This document shows positions 6,619 to 14,012 of a DNA stretch of 14,012 nucleotides, one piece after another. The stretch lies in contig DQCR01000044.1 in assembly GCA_003533785.1 (NCBI GenBank), positions 10,463 through 24,474 of the forward strand, given 5' to 3'. The DNA is from Flavobacteriaceae bacterium (GTDB lineage: Bacteria; Bacteroidota; Bacteroidia; Flavobacteriales; Flavobacteriaceae). Position 1 is the stretch's first letter, and the number at the start of each line of letters is the position of its first letter. A model generated the notes under the pieces. The model did no database searches. It was not told where the DNA came from and saw only the letters and a program-made list of their open reading frames with translations. The position numbers and the translations under genes were made by a program.

Positions 6619-7218
6619 ATGAATAAAATTCTATTTACAATTTTTGTAATAGTTTCCCAAAGTATTAATGCTCAGAATGGAGAAGATCTCTTCGCTGAGA
6701 TGGAGCCTCTTGATGCCATCGATCAACGACTGCTTCCCGATCGAATGTTATTTACCCAGCGCTTGTTGTGGGGTGAGAAGGGGGCGATGCGATCCTTTAA
6801 GCGCTATGAGTTGACCCCTGAGAATCGGGAAAAAGAATTAAAACTACGCCGTAAATTTCTAATTACCCATCAAATTTTAGGATATGTTACTTTGGCAGGG
6901 ATGATTGCCCAAGGCTTTATTGGTGGGCAATTGTATAACGGAAAGCGTGAACTATACGAACTGCATAAGACAGTTGGAAATATAACAACAGCCACATATT
7001 TTACCACTGCGGGTTTATCCTTATTTTCTCCACCCCCACTAGTGTCGGAAAAAAAAGGCTTGTCCAGTACCCGAGCTCACAAATGGTTGGCTACGGTTCA
7101 TTTTTCCGCCATGGTAGCCACTAATGTCTTGGCTGATGACAGAAAAAAACTTCATCGAGCAGCTGCCTATACAGCTTTTGCTAGCTATGCTACCGCCATG
7201 ATTGTCCTTACTTTTTAA
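6619..7218 (+). CDS. Four-helix His-rich membrane protein, cytochrome b561-like
   Basis: Not confidently assigned to a named family. The 199-aa protein has an N-terminal signal sequence (about 1-18, ending SINA), a soluble segment rich in charged residues (about 20-80), then four membrane helices (about 82-104, 116-137, 152-172, 178-198). Histidines sit at or near helix ends: H84, H116, H154, H161 and H179. That pattern resembles b561-type proteins in which helix histidines bind two haems, and haem binding here is inferred. Context supports it: the next gene encodes a YceI-family protein, and in E. coli yceI neighbours the b561 gene yceJ. The frame is open to 6556, inside the lipoprotein gene, but ATG 6619 gives the signal peptide and is preferred. 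The stop is 1 nt before the YceI gene, indicating one operon. Confidence 0.7.
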   Translation: MNKILFTIFVIVSQSINAQNGEDLFAEMEPLDAIDQRLLPDRMLFTQRLLWGEKGAMRSFKRYELTPENREKELKLRRKFLITHQILGYVTLAGMIAQGFIGGQLYNGKRELYELHKTVGNITTATYFTTAGLSLFSPPPLVSEKKGLSSTRAHKWLATVHFSAMVATNVLADDRKKLHRAAAYTAFASYATAMIVLTF

Positions 7219-7219
7219 T

Positions 7220-7759
7220 ATGAAAAATAGACTTTTACTTTTGCTTTCCCTGGGAATGTTTTCTCTTCTACAAGCCCAAAAAATACGCTTGAATACAGCT
7301 GCTTCAACGCTTACTTATCAAGCTAAACACATAGCACATAATTGGGAAGGAGTCAATAAGCAATTGCAAGGACTTGCCGTCATTGAAGAGGGGCTACCGA
7401 AACAATTAGCCATCAAGGCGAGTGTTCGAGATTTTGATAGTAAAAATGCAAACCGCGATAGCCATGCTCTGGAAGTACTCGAAGCACTTCGATTTCCAGA
7501 AGTACGCTATTATTCCAAATCTATTGAAAAAACAAGCGAAGGAGATATTACCATTGTGGGGGTCTTATCATTTCATGGTGTAGAAGCCAGTAAAACAGTC
7601 ATAGCTGAATATAGTTCTTCCAATACTGGCTTTAGAATTCAAGGTTCTTTTAATTTTAATGCCACTGATTTCGGTGTTAGCTTACCCTCCTTTCTCTTAG
7701 TCAAAATTAACGAGACAATTGCAATCGATTACGACCTTCTTTTTGAATCAATTCCTTAA
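7220..7759 (+). CDS. YceI-family periplasmic lipid-binding protein
   Basis: A 179-aa secreted protein with a signal peptide at 1-19 (hydrophobic L-rich core, likely cleavage A19|Q20). The mature part reads as the YceI lipocalin-like barrel: a first strand with STLTYQAKH, a central RDFDSKNANRDSHALEVLEA stretch (the family's conserved region of D-S-x-N-x-x-R-D then L-E-x-L), FPEVRYYSKSI, a GVLSFHGVEASK strand pair, and FNFNATDFGVSLPSFLL near the end. Characterised YceI proteins bind polyisoprenoids such as quinone-like lipids in the periplasm. A TTG-initiated version from 7202 would overlap the previous gene and add residues before the signal peptide; ATG 7220 is better. It starts 1 nt after the b561-like gene, so translation is probably coupled. 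The pair may act in quinone or redox chemistry of the envelope, by inference. Confidence 0.88.
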   Translation: MKNRLLLLLSLGMFSLLQAQKIRLNTAASTLTYQAKHIAHNWEGVNKQLQGLAVIEEGLPKQLAIKASVRDFDSKNANRDSHALEVLEALRFPEVRYYSKSIEKTSEGDITIVGVLSFHGVEASKTVIAEYSSSNTGFRIQGSFNFNATDFGVSLPSFLLVKINETIAIDYDLLFESIP

Positions 7760-7801
7760 ATGCAAGTTGTACCGAGCCGGATTTACCCGTAATTTAGCAG
7801 C

Positions 7802-8878
7802 ATGCTAGAAAAACTGCAAATCATCCAACAACGTTTTGATGAAGTATCCGATTTAATCATTCAGCCCGATATCATTGCCGATCAAAAACGATACATACAA
7901 CTCAACAAAGAGTACAAGGATTTAAAAAAACTAACCGAACGAGCAGATGCGTACAAGGCCCTATTAGCTAATCAGGAAGAAGCAGAAGCCATAATTAAAG
8001 AGGGCAGTGATGCTGAAATGATTGAAATGGCACGGATGCAATTGGAGGAGGCAAAGTCAGGAATTCCCATCTTAGAAGAAGAAATCAAATACTTACTAAT
8101 ACCTAAAGATCCAGAAGACACCAAAAACGTCGTGATTGAGATACGGGCAGGAACAGGTGGAGACGAAGCCAGTATTTTTGCAGGAGATCTCTATCGGATG
8201 TACTCAAAATACTGCCAGGATCAAGGTTGGAAAACCCACTTTGTAGATGCCAATGAAGGAACTTCAGGGGGCTATAAAGAAATTATTTTTGAAGTTTCTG
8301 GAGAAGAGGTATATGGTACTCTCAAATTTGAATCGGGAGTGCATCGAGTGCAGCGTGTTCCTCAAACTGAAACTCAAGGACGGGTGCATACCTCTGCCGC
8401 TACAGTGATGGTTCTCCCAGAAGCCGAGGAGTTTGATGTAGAAGTGGATATGAACGAGGTCCGTATAGATTATTTTTGTTCTTCAGGGCCTGGAGGACAA
8501 TCTGTGAATACTACCTATTCGGCGGTACGTCTTACCCACGAGCCCACAGGTATTGTTGCCCAGTGTCAAGACCAAAAATCCCAGCACAAGAACAAAGAAA
8601 AAGCACTGAAAGTTCTTCGAACACGTCTCTATGAAATGGAGTTGAGTAAAAAACAACAAGCCGATGCTGAAAAAAGAAACTCCTTGGTTTCCTCTGGAGA
8701 TCGTTCTGCCAAAATCCGTACTTACAATTATCCGCAAGGAAGGGTAACCGATCACCGAATTGGTTTAACTTTATACGACTTGCAAAATATTATTAATGGG
8801 AATGTTCAAAAACTCATTGATGAATTGCAACTGTATCAAAACACAGAAAAGCTTAAAGAATCGGGCGACCTATTATGA
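7802..8878 (+). CDS. prfA: Peptide chain release factor 1
   Basis: Class I release factor recognising UAA and UAG in the ribosomal A site and triggering peptide release. The 358 aa are standard for RF1. The coiled-coil N-domain (about 1-100) precedes [14 protein letters not shown] (111-124). The stop-codon recognition tripeptide is P187-Q188-T189, the RF1 PxT type rather than the RF2 SPF. The catalytic GGQ lies at 231-233 within [10 protein letters not shown], whose glutamine is normally methylated by PrmC. Start ATG 7802 follows the YceI stop by 42 nt. TTG (7767-7769) and TAATTTAG (7790-7797, one mismatch to TAnnTTTG) are 20 nt apart, a possible promoter, but it would initiate almost on the start codon. 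The gene overlaps pyrF by 4 nt (ATGA). No RF2-like frameshift site is visible, as expected for RF1. Confidence 0.97.
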   Translation: MLEKLQIIQQRFDEVSDLIIQPDIIADQKRYIQLNKEYKDLKKLTERADAYKALLANQEEAEAIIKEGSDAEMIEMARMQLEEAKSGIPILEEEIKYLLIPKDPEDTKNVVIEIRAGTGGDEASIFAGDLYRMYSKYCQDQGWKTHFVDANEGTSGGYKEIIFEVSGEEVYGTLKFESGVHRVQRVPQTETQGRVHTSAATVMVLPEAEEFDVEVDMNEVRIDYFCSSGPGGQSVNTTYSAVRLTHEPTGIVAQCQDQKSQHKNKEKALKVLRTRLYEMELSKKQQADAEKRNSLVSSGDRSAKIRTYNYPQGRVTDHRIGLTLYDLQNIINGNVQKLIDELQLYQNTEKLKESGDLL

Positions 8879-9705
8879 CTCAAGACGAACTAATAGCGCA
8901 AATCAAAAAAAAGCAATCTTTCCTTTGTGTGGGATTGGATGTCGATTTGGATAAAATGCCTTCCCATCTTGCCAGCTCTAACGATTTAATTTTTGAATTT
9001 TGCCAAAAAATAATTGATGCTACTGCTCCCTACACAGTTGCCTATAAGCCCAATATTGCTTTTTTTGAAGCCTACGGTCTGAAAGGATGGCAAGCCCTAG
9101 AGAAAACCATAGGATATCTCAATTTAAACTATCCCAATATATTTACCATAGCCGATGCCAAACGTGGAGACATTGGCAATACCGCTACTCGCTATGCCAA
9201 AGCTTTTTTTGAGCAATTGAAATTCGATGCCATTACTGTTGCCCCATATATGGGGAAAGACTCTGTGGAACCCTTTCTAGCTTTTGAATCGCATTACACC
9301 ATCTTGTTGGCATTGACATCCAACGAGGGAGCTTACGATTTTCAGTACCACACTCAAGAGGGTGAGGCTTTGTATAAAAAAATTCTTCGTCAAGCTCAGA
9401 CCTGGGAAGGCGCTGAGGATCGATTGTTTTTTGTTGTAGGTGCAACCCAAGCTGAAGCACTCGCAGACATACGTCAATTAGCCCCCAATACTTTTTTATT
9501 GGTGCCTGGGGTTGGAGCTCAAGGGGGCAGCCTTGACGCTGTTGCTGCCAATGGACTCAATTCTCGATGTGGCTTACTCGTCAATTCTTCAAGAGGAATT
9601 ATCTATGCTTCTCATGGAAAAGATTTTGAGGCTGCTGCTGCAAGCGAGGCTCAAAAGCTTCAAGAACAGATGAAATCCTGGTTGCTTCAAAAAAAATTGA
9701 TTTAG
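8875..9705 (+). CDS. pyrF: Orotidine 5'-phosphate decarboxylase (group 2)
   Basis: Last step of UMP synthesis: decarboxylation of OMP in the cytoplasm. The 276-aa length is that of the longer PyrF subfamily (about 270-280 aa) rather than the 230-aa E. coli type. Motifs are [13 protein letters not shown] (17-29), [14 protein letters not shown] (55-68), the catalytic [10 protein letters not shown] (94-103) with K96 and D99, APYMGKDS (123-130), PGVGAQGG (211-218) and the phosphate-binding NSSRGIIY (237-244). Its ATG overlaps the prfA stop as ATGA, indicating translational coupling. It is followed without any gap by the alpha/beta hydrolase. With purM upstream this gives one purine and one pyrimidine gene flanking the release factor, an arrangement I recall from other Bacteroidota. 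Confidence 0.97.
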   Translation: MTQDELIAQIKKKQSFLCVGLDVDLDKMPSHLASSNDLIFEFCQKIIDATAPYTVAYKPNIAFFEAYGLKGWQALEKTIGYLNLNYPNIFTIADAKRGDIGNTATRYAKAFFEQLKFDAITVAPYMGKDSVEPFLAFESHYTILLALTSNEGAYDFQYHTQEGEALYKKILRQAQTWEGAEDRLFFVVGATQAEALADIRQLAPNTFLLVPGVGAQGGSLDAVAANGLNSRCGLLVNSSRGIIYASHGKDFEAAAASEAQKLQEQMKSWLLQKKLI

Positions 9706-10491
9706 ATGCTTCATTATTCTGTTTATATGAAAGATGCCGATCGGCCTTGGATAACCTTCGTTCACGGAGCTGGAGGGAGTTCCTCTATTTGGTTCAAACA
9801 GATTCGATTCTTTTCAAAGCATTTTAATCTTCTCTTGGTAGATTTGCGTGGTCACGGTAAATCCAAAAGTTTTTTTGACACACAAAAGCTAAAAAAGTAC
9901 ACTTTTAAATCGATTACAAAAGATGTCATTGAGGTGCTGAATCACGAAAAAATTGAACAATCACACTTTGTTGGAATTTCGTTAGGAACAATCATCATAC
10001 GTCAGATTGCTGAATGGTATCCCCAAAGGGTGCAAAGTATGATATTGGGGGGAGCAATTTTAAAATTCAATCTTCGCTCTCGATTTTTAATGACTTTTGG
10101 AAATTGGACCAAATCAGTATTACCCTACATGTGGATATACCGCTTTTTTGCCTTCATTATTATGCCCTACAAAAATCACAAAGAGTCACGTTCCCTATTC
10201 GTTAAAGAAGCTAGAAAACTTTACCAAAAAGAATTTATTCGTTGGTATAAGATGACCGCTGAGGTTTTGCCTTTATTACGAATTTTTAGACAAGTAGATC
10301 TTCCTATACCTACTCTGTATATCATGGGAGAAGAAGATTATATGTTTTTACCAGCCGTACAAAAGGTGGTGGCCCTTCACCAGTCGGCAAAACTTCAAGT
10401 TTTGCCGAAGTGTGGACACGTAGTTAATGTTGAAAGGCCTATGGAATTTAATCAAACCATGCTGGATTTTATCCAACTCGGAAAGGACTAA
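9706..10491 (+). CDS. Alpha/beta hydrolase
   Basis: A 261-aa cytoplasmic alpha/beta-hydrolase-fold enzyme of unknown substrate. The oxyanion segment HGAGGSSSIW (20-29) is followed by DLRGHGKS (46-53). The nucleophile elbow is G90-I-S92-L-G94. The acid is D211 in MGEEDYMF, and the base is H238 in KCGHVVNVERP. All three catalytic positions and their spacing fit the esterase/lyase branch. The cap region (about 118-190) is rich in aromatic and basic residues, suggesting a hydrophobic or membrane-associated substrate. There is no signal peptide. The ATG directly follows the pyrF TAG with no gap, so it is the distal gene of the prfA-pyrF operon. The stop codon overlaps the stop of convergent purU, leaving no room for an independent terminator between the genes. 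Confidence 0.9.
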   Translation: MLHYSVYMKDADRPWITFVHGAGGSSSIWFKQIRFFSKHFNLLLVDLRGHGKSKSFFDTQKLKKYTFKSITKDVIEVLNHEKIEQSHFVGISLGTIIIRQIAEWYPQRVQSMILGGAILKFNLRSRFLMTFGNWTKSVLPYMWIYRFFAFIIMPYKNHKESRSLFVKEARKLYQKEFIRWYKMTAEVLPLLRIFRQVDLPIPTLYIMGEEDYMFLPAVQKVVALHQSAKLQVLPKCGHVVNVERPMEFNQTMLDFIQLGKD

Positions 10492-11345
10492 ACAAAAACA
10501 ATAGTCTTGTTGTTATATACCATCACCTTGCGATCTGTATGCATTTTTAGTGCTCTCACTAAAACCACTCTTTCCAGATCCCTACCAATTTTCAGAAAAT
10601 CTTGAATTTGATGAAGGTGCGTTACGCGCGATATGTCTTGTTCTATAATGGGACCAGCATCCAATTCTTCTGTAATATAATGACTGGTAGCTCCAATGAT
10701 TTTGACCCCTCTATCAAAAGCAGAATGATAGGGTTTGGCCCCCGGAAAAGCAGGTAAAAAAGAATGATGAATATTAATAATTTTATTGGGATAATGTTCG
10801 ATTAATTGGGGGCTAATGATCTGCATATACCGAGCTAAAACAATAAAGTCTACTTCGTGCTTTTGCAATAATTTTAGTTGCATTTGCTCTGCGTTTACTT
10901 TGGTTTTTTGCGTTATTGGAATATGGTAAAAAGGGATATTAAACCGATTGGCTATATGCTCTAGTGTTTGATGATTACTGAGGATAAAAGGGATTTCAAC
11001 AGAAAGTTCTCCCGACAGTTGCTGTGATAAAATATCATATAGACAATGGTCGTATTTGGAAACGAAGACTGCCATCTTAGGGGGTTTTTCAGAATCGTAG
11101 AAGGAACAATTAAGATCAAAATGGCGCCCAACATTTTGCTTAAAATCCTGTTGAATTTTTTCAAGACTATAGAAATTGGATTCTCCAAGAGCGACTTCCA
11201 CACGCATAAAGAACGTTTTATTCTCTCGGTCTACATATTGGTCGATATAGAGAATGTTTCCCTTGCTATTGTGAATAAAATTAGTAACGCCTGCAATTAT
11301 TCCTTTTTGATCGGGACAATGCATTACAAGAGTAATTTGCTTCAT
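10488..11345 (-). CDS. purU: Formyltetrahydrofolate deformylase
   Basis: Hydrolyses 10-formyltetrahydrofolate to formate and tetrahydrofolate, balancing one-carbon units and supplying formate for PurT where present. The 285 aa match the family (about 280). An N-terminal ACT domain (about 3-80, beginning ITLVMHCPDQKGIIAGVTNF) may sense small molecules such as glycine or methionine, as in E. coli PurU. The formyltransferase-like domain (about 90-280) has catalytic N191 and H193 in NIHHSFLPAFPGAKPY, and D229 in ITEELDAGPIIEQD. SHYITEELDAGP also follows the expected spacing. Its ATG overlaps the amidohydrolase TGA (ATGA), so it is the second gene of a two-gene operon. Its TAG overlaps the TAA of the convergent hydrolase. 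Confidence 0.96.
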   Translation of the reverse strand: MKQITLVMHCPDQKGIIAGVTNFIHNSKGNILYIDQYVDRENKTFFMRVEVALGESNFYSLEKIQQDFKQNVGRHFDLNCSFYDSEKPPKMAVFVSKYDHCLYDILSQQLSGELSVEIPFILSNHQTLEHIANRFNIPFYHIPITQKTKVNAEQMQLKLLQKHEVDFIVLARYMQIISPQLIEHYPNKIINIHHSFLPAFPGAKPYHSAFDRGVKIIGATSHYITEELDAGPIIEQDISRVTHLHQIQDFLKIGRDLERVVLVRALKMHTDRKVMVYNNKTIVFV

Positions 11346-12910
11346 GGGAGTTTGATACCAGGTTGTTTGATTGTAAAATTTTCAATTAGTTTTTCCTTTT
11401 CAACCCTTTTAGCGACCTCTTCTAGAAGGGCTTTGGAGTGATAAATTACACCATTGCTAATGGTGTATTGTATGCCACCGACGCGAACAACTTGATTATC
11501 CTCTGTCAATTTGATCGCCCCAGTGCCGTAGAGAACTTTCAGGTTTTCCAAAGGATTTTCATCAATAAGAACTATGTCGGCTTGTTTTCCTATAGCAATG
11601 GTTCCGATTTGATCTTCCATGCCCAAAGCTTCGGCTCCACTGAGGGTTGCAGATCGTATTACTTCTAGAGGATGAAACCCAGCTTCTCGTAGCAATTCCA
11701 ATTCACGGATATAGGCAAACCCATATAGTTGAAAAATAAAACCTGAATCCGATCCTGTAGTGACTCTTCCACCGCGATTTTTGTATTCATTAATAAAGGT
11801 CATCCAAAGATTGAAATTTTTCTTCCAAGCAATTTCTTGTTCCGTTCCCCAAAAGTGCCAATAAGAGCCATGAGAGATTTTACTAGGTTGGTAAAACCGC
11901 CAGAGAGCGGGTAAAGTATATATTTCGTGCCATTCTGCACGGCGAGCACGATGGAGATCTCTACTAGCCTCGTAAATATTAAAGGTAGGATCTAACGTGA
12001 AATCCAAAGCAAGCAGTTCATCCATCACATCATTCCAATGGGCTGAATAGGGGGGAGCTGCTTGTTCCCACAATTTTCCTGCTTCCTCAAAACGATGTTG
12101 CTCATTTTGATAATTATAATTCAAAGGGTAATTCTGTACAGTACGATCTTCAAACAAGGCTTCTGGCAATCCATACCAATGCTCCATGGAGGTCAATCCT
12201 GCTCGCGCTGAATGCAAAACATTCCATCGAGCTACACTCATTTGGGTATGATGACAAGCCGACCCCAATCCTAACCGTTTGTTTTCATCGAGGGCAGCTT
12301 TCATAATTTTGGGAGGTGCACCAAAAAACTTAATCCCGTCAGCTCCTTTTTTGGCGTTGTTTCGTACCCACTCACGAGCTTGTTCTGGGGTTTCTATGCC
12401 ATCGACTCCTTCACCAAACCCGGTGTAGGAAATAATTCTGGGAGCAATAATTTCATTGTTGGCCGCTTTTTTTTTCAAATCAAGGGTAAAATCAATTCCT
12501 CGGCCACTGGGTTCTCGAACGGTGGTTACTCCGTGAGCCAACCATAGATGAAAAACATAATCCCAATCGGCCCCTTGGGAAACACCGCCAATATGACCAT
12601 GCATATCAACAAAGCCTGGGAGAGCGTATTTGCCTGTTCCATCAATTTCTTTTCCTCCTTTTTTGAGTTGAGGCCTGTTATTGGGATCAATAGTAATACC
12701 CGGATTGCCCACCACTTTGACGTCTGTGATCTTATCCCCTTCAATAACAATATCTACTGGTCCTCTAGCTGGGGCGCCATTCCCATTGATTAGGGTCACC
12801 CCTCGAAGAATTAATTGTTTAAATGGTCCTTCCGCCAACGTATTTTGAGCAAAGGCGGGAGTGTAGAATGAAAAGAAAAAAAAAGAAAAAAAGAGAATTC
12901 GAGTTGCCAT
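11342..12910 (-). CDS. Exported metal-dependent amidohydrolase
   Basis: A 522-aa member of the amidohydrolase superfamily (imidazolonepropionase/prolidase-like branch), probably hydrolysing amide or peptide-like bonds in the periplasm or at the surface; substrate unknown. Residues 1-21 are a signal peptide with a Phe-rich core and cleavage after AFA. The metal site is complete: H104 and H106 in DMHGHIGG, K194 (candidate carboxylated lysine) in GADGIKFFG, H220/H221 in ACHHTQ, H244 in SMEHWYG, and D388 in TTGSDSGF. The C-terminal beta-sandwich part carries GTIAIGKQADIVLIDENPLENL (435-456), typical for the superfamily. An aromatic-rich insertion (about 260-360, many W/Y/H) separates the later metal ligands and is larger than in simple relatives. 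It overlaps purU by 4 nt. A terminator separates it from the porin gene, so its promoter should lie at 12911-12996; TATATTTA at 12929-12936 (minus) is a one-mismatch -7 candidate. Confidence 0.9.
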   Translation of the reverse strand: MATRILFFSFFFFSFYTPAFAQNTLAEGPFKQLILRGVTLINGNGAPARGPVDIVIEGDKITDVKVVGNPGITIDPNNRPQLKKGGKEIDGTGKYALPGFVDMHGHIGGVSQGADWDYVFHLWLAHGVTTVREPSGRGIDFTLDLKKKAANNEIIAPRIISYTGFGEGVDGIETPEQAREWVRNNAKKGADGIKFFGAPPKIMKAALDENKRLGLGSACHHTQMSVARWNVLHSARAGLTSMEHWYGLPEALFEDRTVQNYPLNYNYQNEQHRFEEAGKLWEQAAPPYSAHWNDVMDELLALDFTLDPTFNIYEASRDLHRARRAEWHEIYTLPALWRFYQPSKISHGSYWHFWGTEQEIAWKKNFNLWMTFINEYKNRGGRVTTGSDSGFIFQLYGFAYIRELELLREAGFHPLEVIRSATLSGAEALGMEDQIGTIAIGKQADIVLIDENPLENLKVLYGTGAIKLTEDNQVVRVGGIQYTISNGVIYHSKALLEEVAKRVEKEKLIENFTIKQPGIKLP

Positions 12911-12935
12911 GTATCATTTTTAATGGGCTAAATAT

Positions 12936-12966
12936 AAAAAACCCCCAGCGAAGCTGAGGGTTTTTT
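12936..12966 (-). terminator. Rho-independent terminator after the porin gene
   Basis: AAAAAACCCCCAGC (12936-12949) and GCTGAGGGTTTTTT (12953-12966) pair through 13 of 14 positions (one C-A mismatch) around a GAA loop. The tip GCGAAGC is a known exceptionally stable mini-hairpin. Six A/T on each side give a U-tract on either strand; the gene needing it is the porin, whose stop is 31 nt upstream on the minus strand. It lies just upstream of the amidohydrolase gene. Confidence 0.88.
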
Positions 12967-12996
12967 CAACAAAACAAACAATTATTAAAGCAAGGT

Positions 12997-14012
12997 TTAG
13001 AATGAATAAATTGCTGCGACTATAAAGGCGGCAAGCCCGTCTGTAGCTCCATCGGCGTTGCTATAGAATTGCCCTGAAGCTGTATCTATACGAATCTCAG
13101 GCTTCAAGATGAAATTTCCAGAAGTATAGTTACCTGTAAGAGTAAACGAAGTATTATCTCCTTCTCCGCTAATGGATCCAATAGCTTCTAGACCGTCTTC
13201 AGAGAAGAATTCGAATCGCGCACCCAATGCAAAAGAATCAGAAAAAGTATACTGAGGATATAGAGCTACGCCAGAGAATTCTATATCTTGATCATCACTA
13301 TAGCTGGTTGCATTAATACCAAAATAGAAATCATCGGTTAGATTAAAACCACCAGTGAAATCGATTTGAGAAACACCGTAGGTACCTCCACCAAGATAGT
13401 TGATATATTGCCCGTACAGACCCAACTGTGCTCCAATCATGAAATCTTCCCCAATAGGTTGGAATTCAGTTGCGTCAGTTGTGTTTAGCAATCCAAGCAT
13501 CAACGAGACATCGTCGGATAAGGCAATGTCTGCTTTAATTCCTGTATGTGAAAAGGGTCCATATGAGAACATGTAGGATGTTGTGTAATTAAAGTTTGCC
13601 ACGGGAGAAATTACCTCATAGCCCAAAAAAGTATTGAAGTTTCCTAAGGTCACCGTAAAGCTATCACTAAGGTTGTAGTATACATACAATTGATTGACAA
13701 TAGAGTTAGACCCTTTAGCTACAAGTTCCCCATCGTCGTCTATATAAGAGGCCGATCCGAACACCGCATCGTTCCCACGAGGGCCAAATACGAAGTCTCC
13801 CACGAAACCTGATTTTTCACCTTCGTAGGAAAGAATCACGTTGGCCATTCCAAGCGCAAAACCATTTAAGTTTCCAAAAGAAGTTCCCGGTGCATATTCA
13901 TTGCTTCTGTAGTAAGCGTCGACGCTTCCTGACATGCTGAACGTCTTTTCTGGTTCTTCTGTCTCTTCCTCCTGAGCGAAAGTTGTTGTTGTGACAGCAA
14001 AGGCCATCATTA
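12997..14012 (-). CDS. OmpL-like outer-membrane beta-barrel porin (5' end missing)
   Basis: At least 337 aa of a putative beta-barrel porin-2/OmpL-like family protein. The visible N-terminus is the end of a signal peptide (AFAVTTTTFAQ), then an acidic mature start (EEETEEPEK). Strand-like alternation runs throughout, with SMSGSVDAYYRSN (25-37), FVGDFVFGPRG (69-79), LGNFNTFLGYEVISP (122-136) and SYMFSYGPFSHTG (145-157). These blocks recur in Bacteroidota porins of this family, as I recall. The last residue is Phe (AAIYSF), the usual C-terminal signal for Bam-dependent insertion. ATG 14010 is unlikely to be the true start: the signal peptide lacks its positively charged N-region and the frame remains open to the window edge, so the gene probably continues a few codons beyond 14012. 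It is followed by its own terminator. Confidence 0.85.
   Translation of the reverse strand, partial: MMAFAVTTTTFAQEEETEEPEKTFSMSGSVDAYYRSNEYAPGTSFGNLNGFALGMANVILSYEGEKSGFVGDFVFGPRGNDAVFGSASYIDDDGELVAKGSNSIVNQLYVYYNLSDSFTVTLGNFNTFLGYEVISPVANFNYTTSYMFSYGPFSHTGIKADIALSDDVSLMLGLLNTTDATEFQPIGEDFMIGAQLGLYGQYINYLGGGTYGVSQIDFTGGFNLTDDFYFGINATSYSDDQDIEFSGVALYPQYTFSDSFALGARFEFFSEDGLEAIGSISGEGDNTSFTLTGNYTSGNFILKPEIRIDTASGQFYSNADGATDGLAAFIVAAIYSF

Noticed and set aside
7202..7219. TTG start for the YceI protein
   Set aside because: ATG 7220 directly after the upstream stop gives a standard signal peptide; the earlier start adds residues that do not belong to one.
1..14012. Search by eye for tRNA, rRNA, CRISPR, insertion sequences, phage or toxin-antitoxin genes
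   Set aside because: No cloverleaf, spaced repeats, transposase or integrase motifs, or small paired ORFs were seen; all larger frames are accounted for by the genes listed.

Overview
The window looks like a chromosomal housekeeping segment from a marine-type member of the Bacteroidota, most likely class Flavobacteriia. The reasons are: AT-rich intergenic DNA without Shine-Dalgarno sequences; several TAnnTTTG promoter -7 elements close to start codons; a type III glutamine synthetase beside a type II enzyme; a PurM of the divergent Bacteroidota kind; a lipoprotein with an acidic stretch just after the lipobox cysteine; and an OmpL-like beta-barrel porin. I see no tRNA, rRNA, CRISPR array, insertion sequence, phage gene or transfer boundary.

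Left part (1-4644). A possible C-terminal tail of an unidentified gene (2-79) precedes a CaCA-family calcium/sodium antiporter (211-1152, +). The antiporter converges on a type II glutamine synthetase (1210-2217, -) across a bidirectional terminator. The type II enzyme is divergent from a type III glutamine synthetase (2518-4644, +). The two start about 300 bp apart, across an AT-rich spacer carrying inverted TTGAT/ATCAA half-sites, which is the best candidate regulatory region in the window.

Middle part (4713-10491, all +). purM is followed by a three-gene envelope module: a surface-type lipoprotein, a four-helix His-rich membrane protein resembling cytochrome b561, and a secreted YceI-family lipid-binding protein. 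Then come prfA, pyrF and an alpha/beta hydrolase. The last three are tightly packed (a 4-nt ATGA overlap, then directly abutting ORFs). From memory, purM, prfA and pyrF are neighbours in many Bacteroidota, so the envelope module looks like a local insertion between conserved genes.

Right part (10488-14012, all -). Reading leftward, an OmpL-like porin that runs off the window edge is followed by a strong terminator, then an exported metal-dependent amidohydrolase that overlaps purU by 4 nt. purU ends tail to tail with the hydrolase, with overlapping stop codons.

Functional thread. The glutamine synthetases assimilate ammonium and supply glutamine, the amide donor for purine and pyrimidine synthesis. 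PurM makes AIR, PyrF makes UMP, and PurU releases formate from 10-formyltetrahydrofolate and so balances the one-carbon pool used in purine synthesis. The remaining genes are envelope or transport functions. I found no convincing novel defence, mobile or RNA system. The most interesting points are the shared glutamine synthetase control region, the b561-like/YceI/lipoprotein module, and the compact gene junctions.
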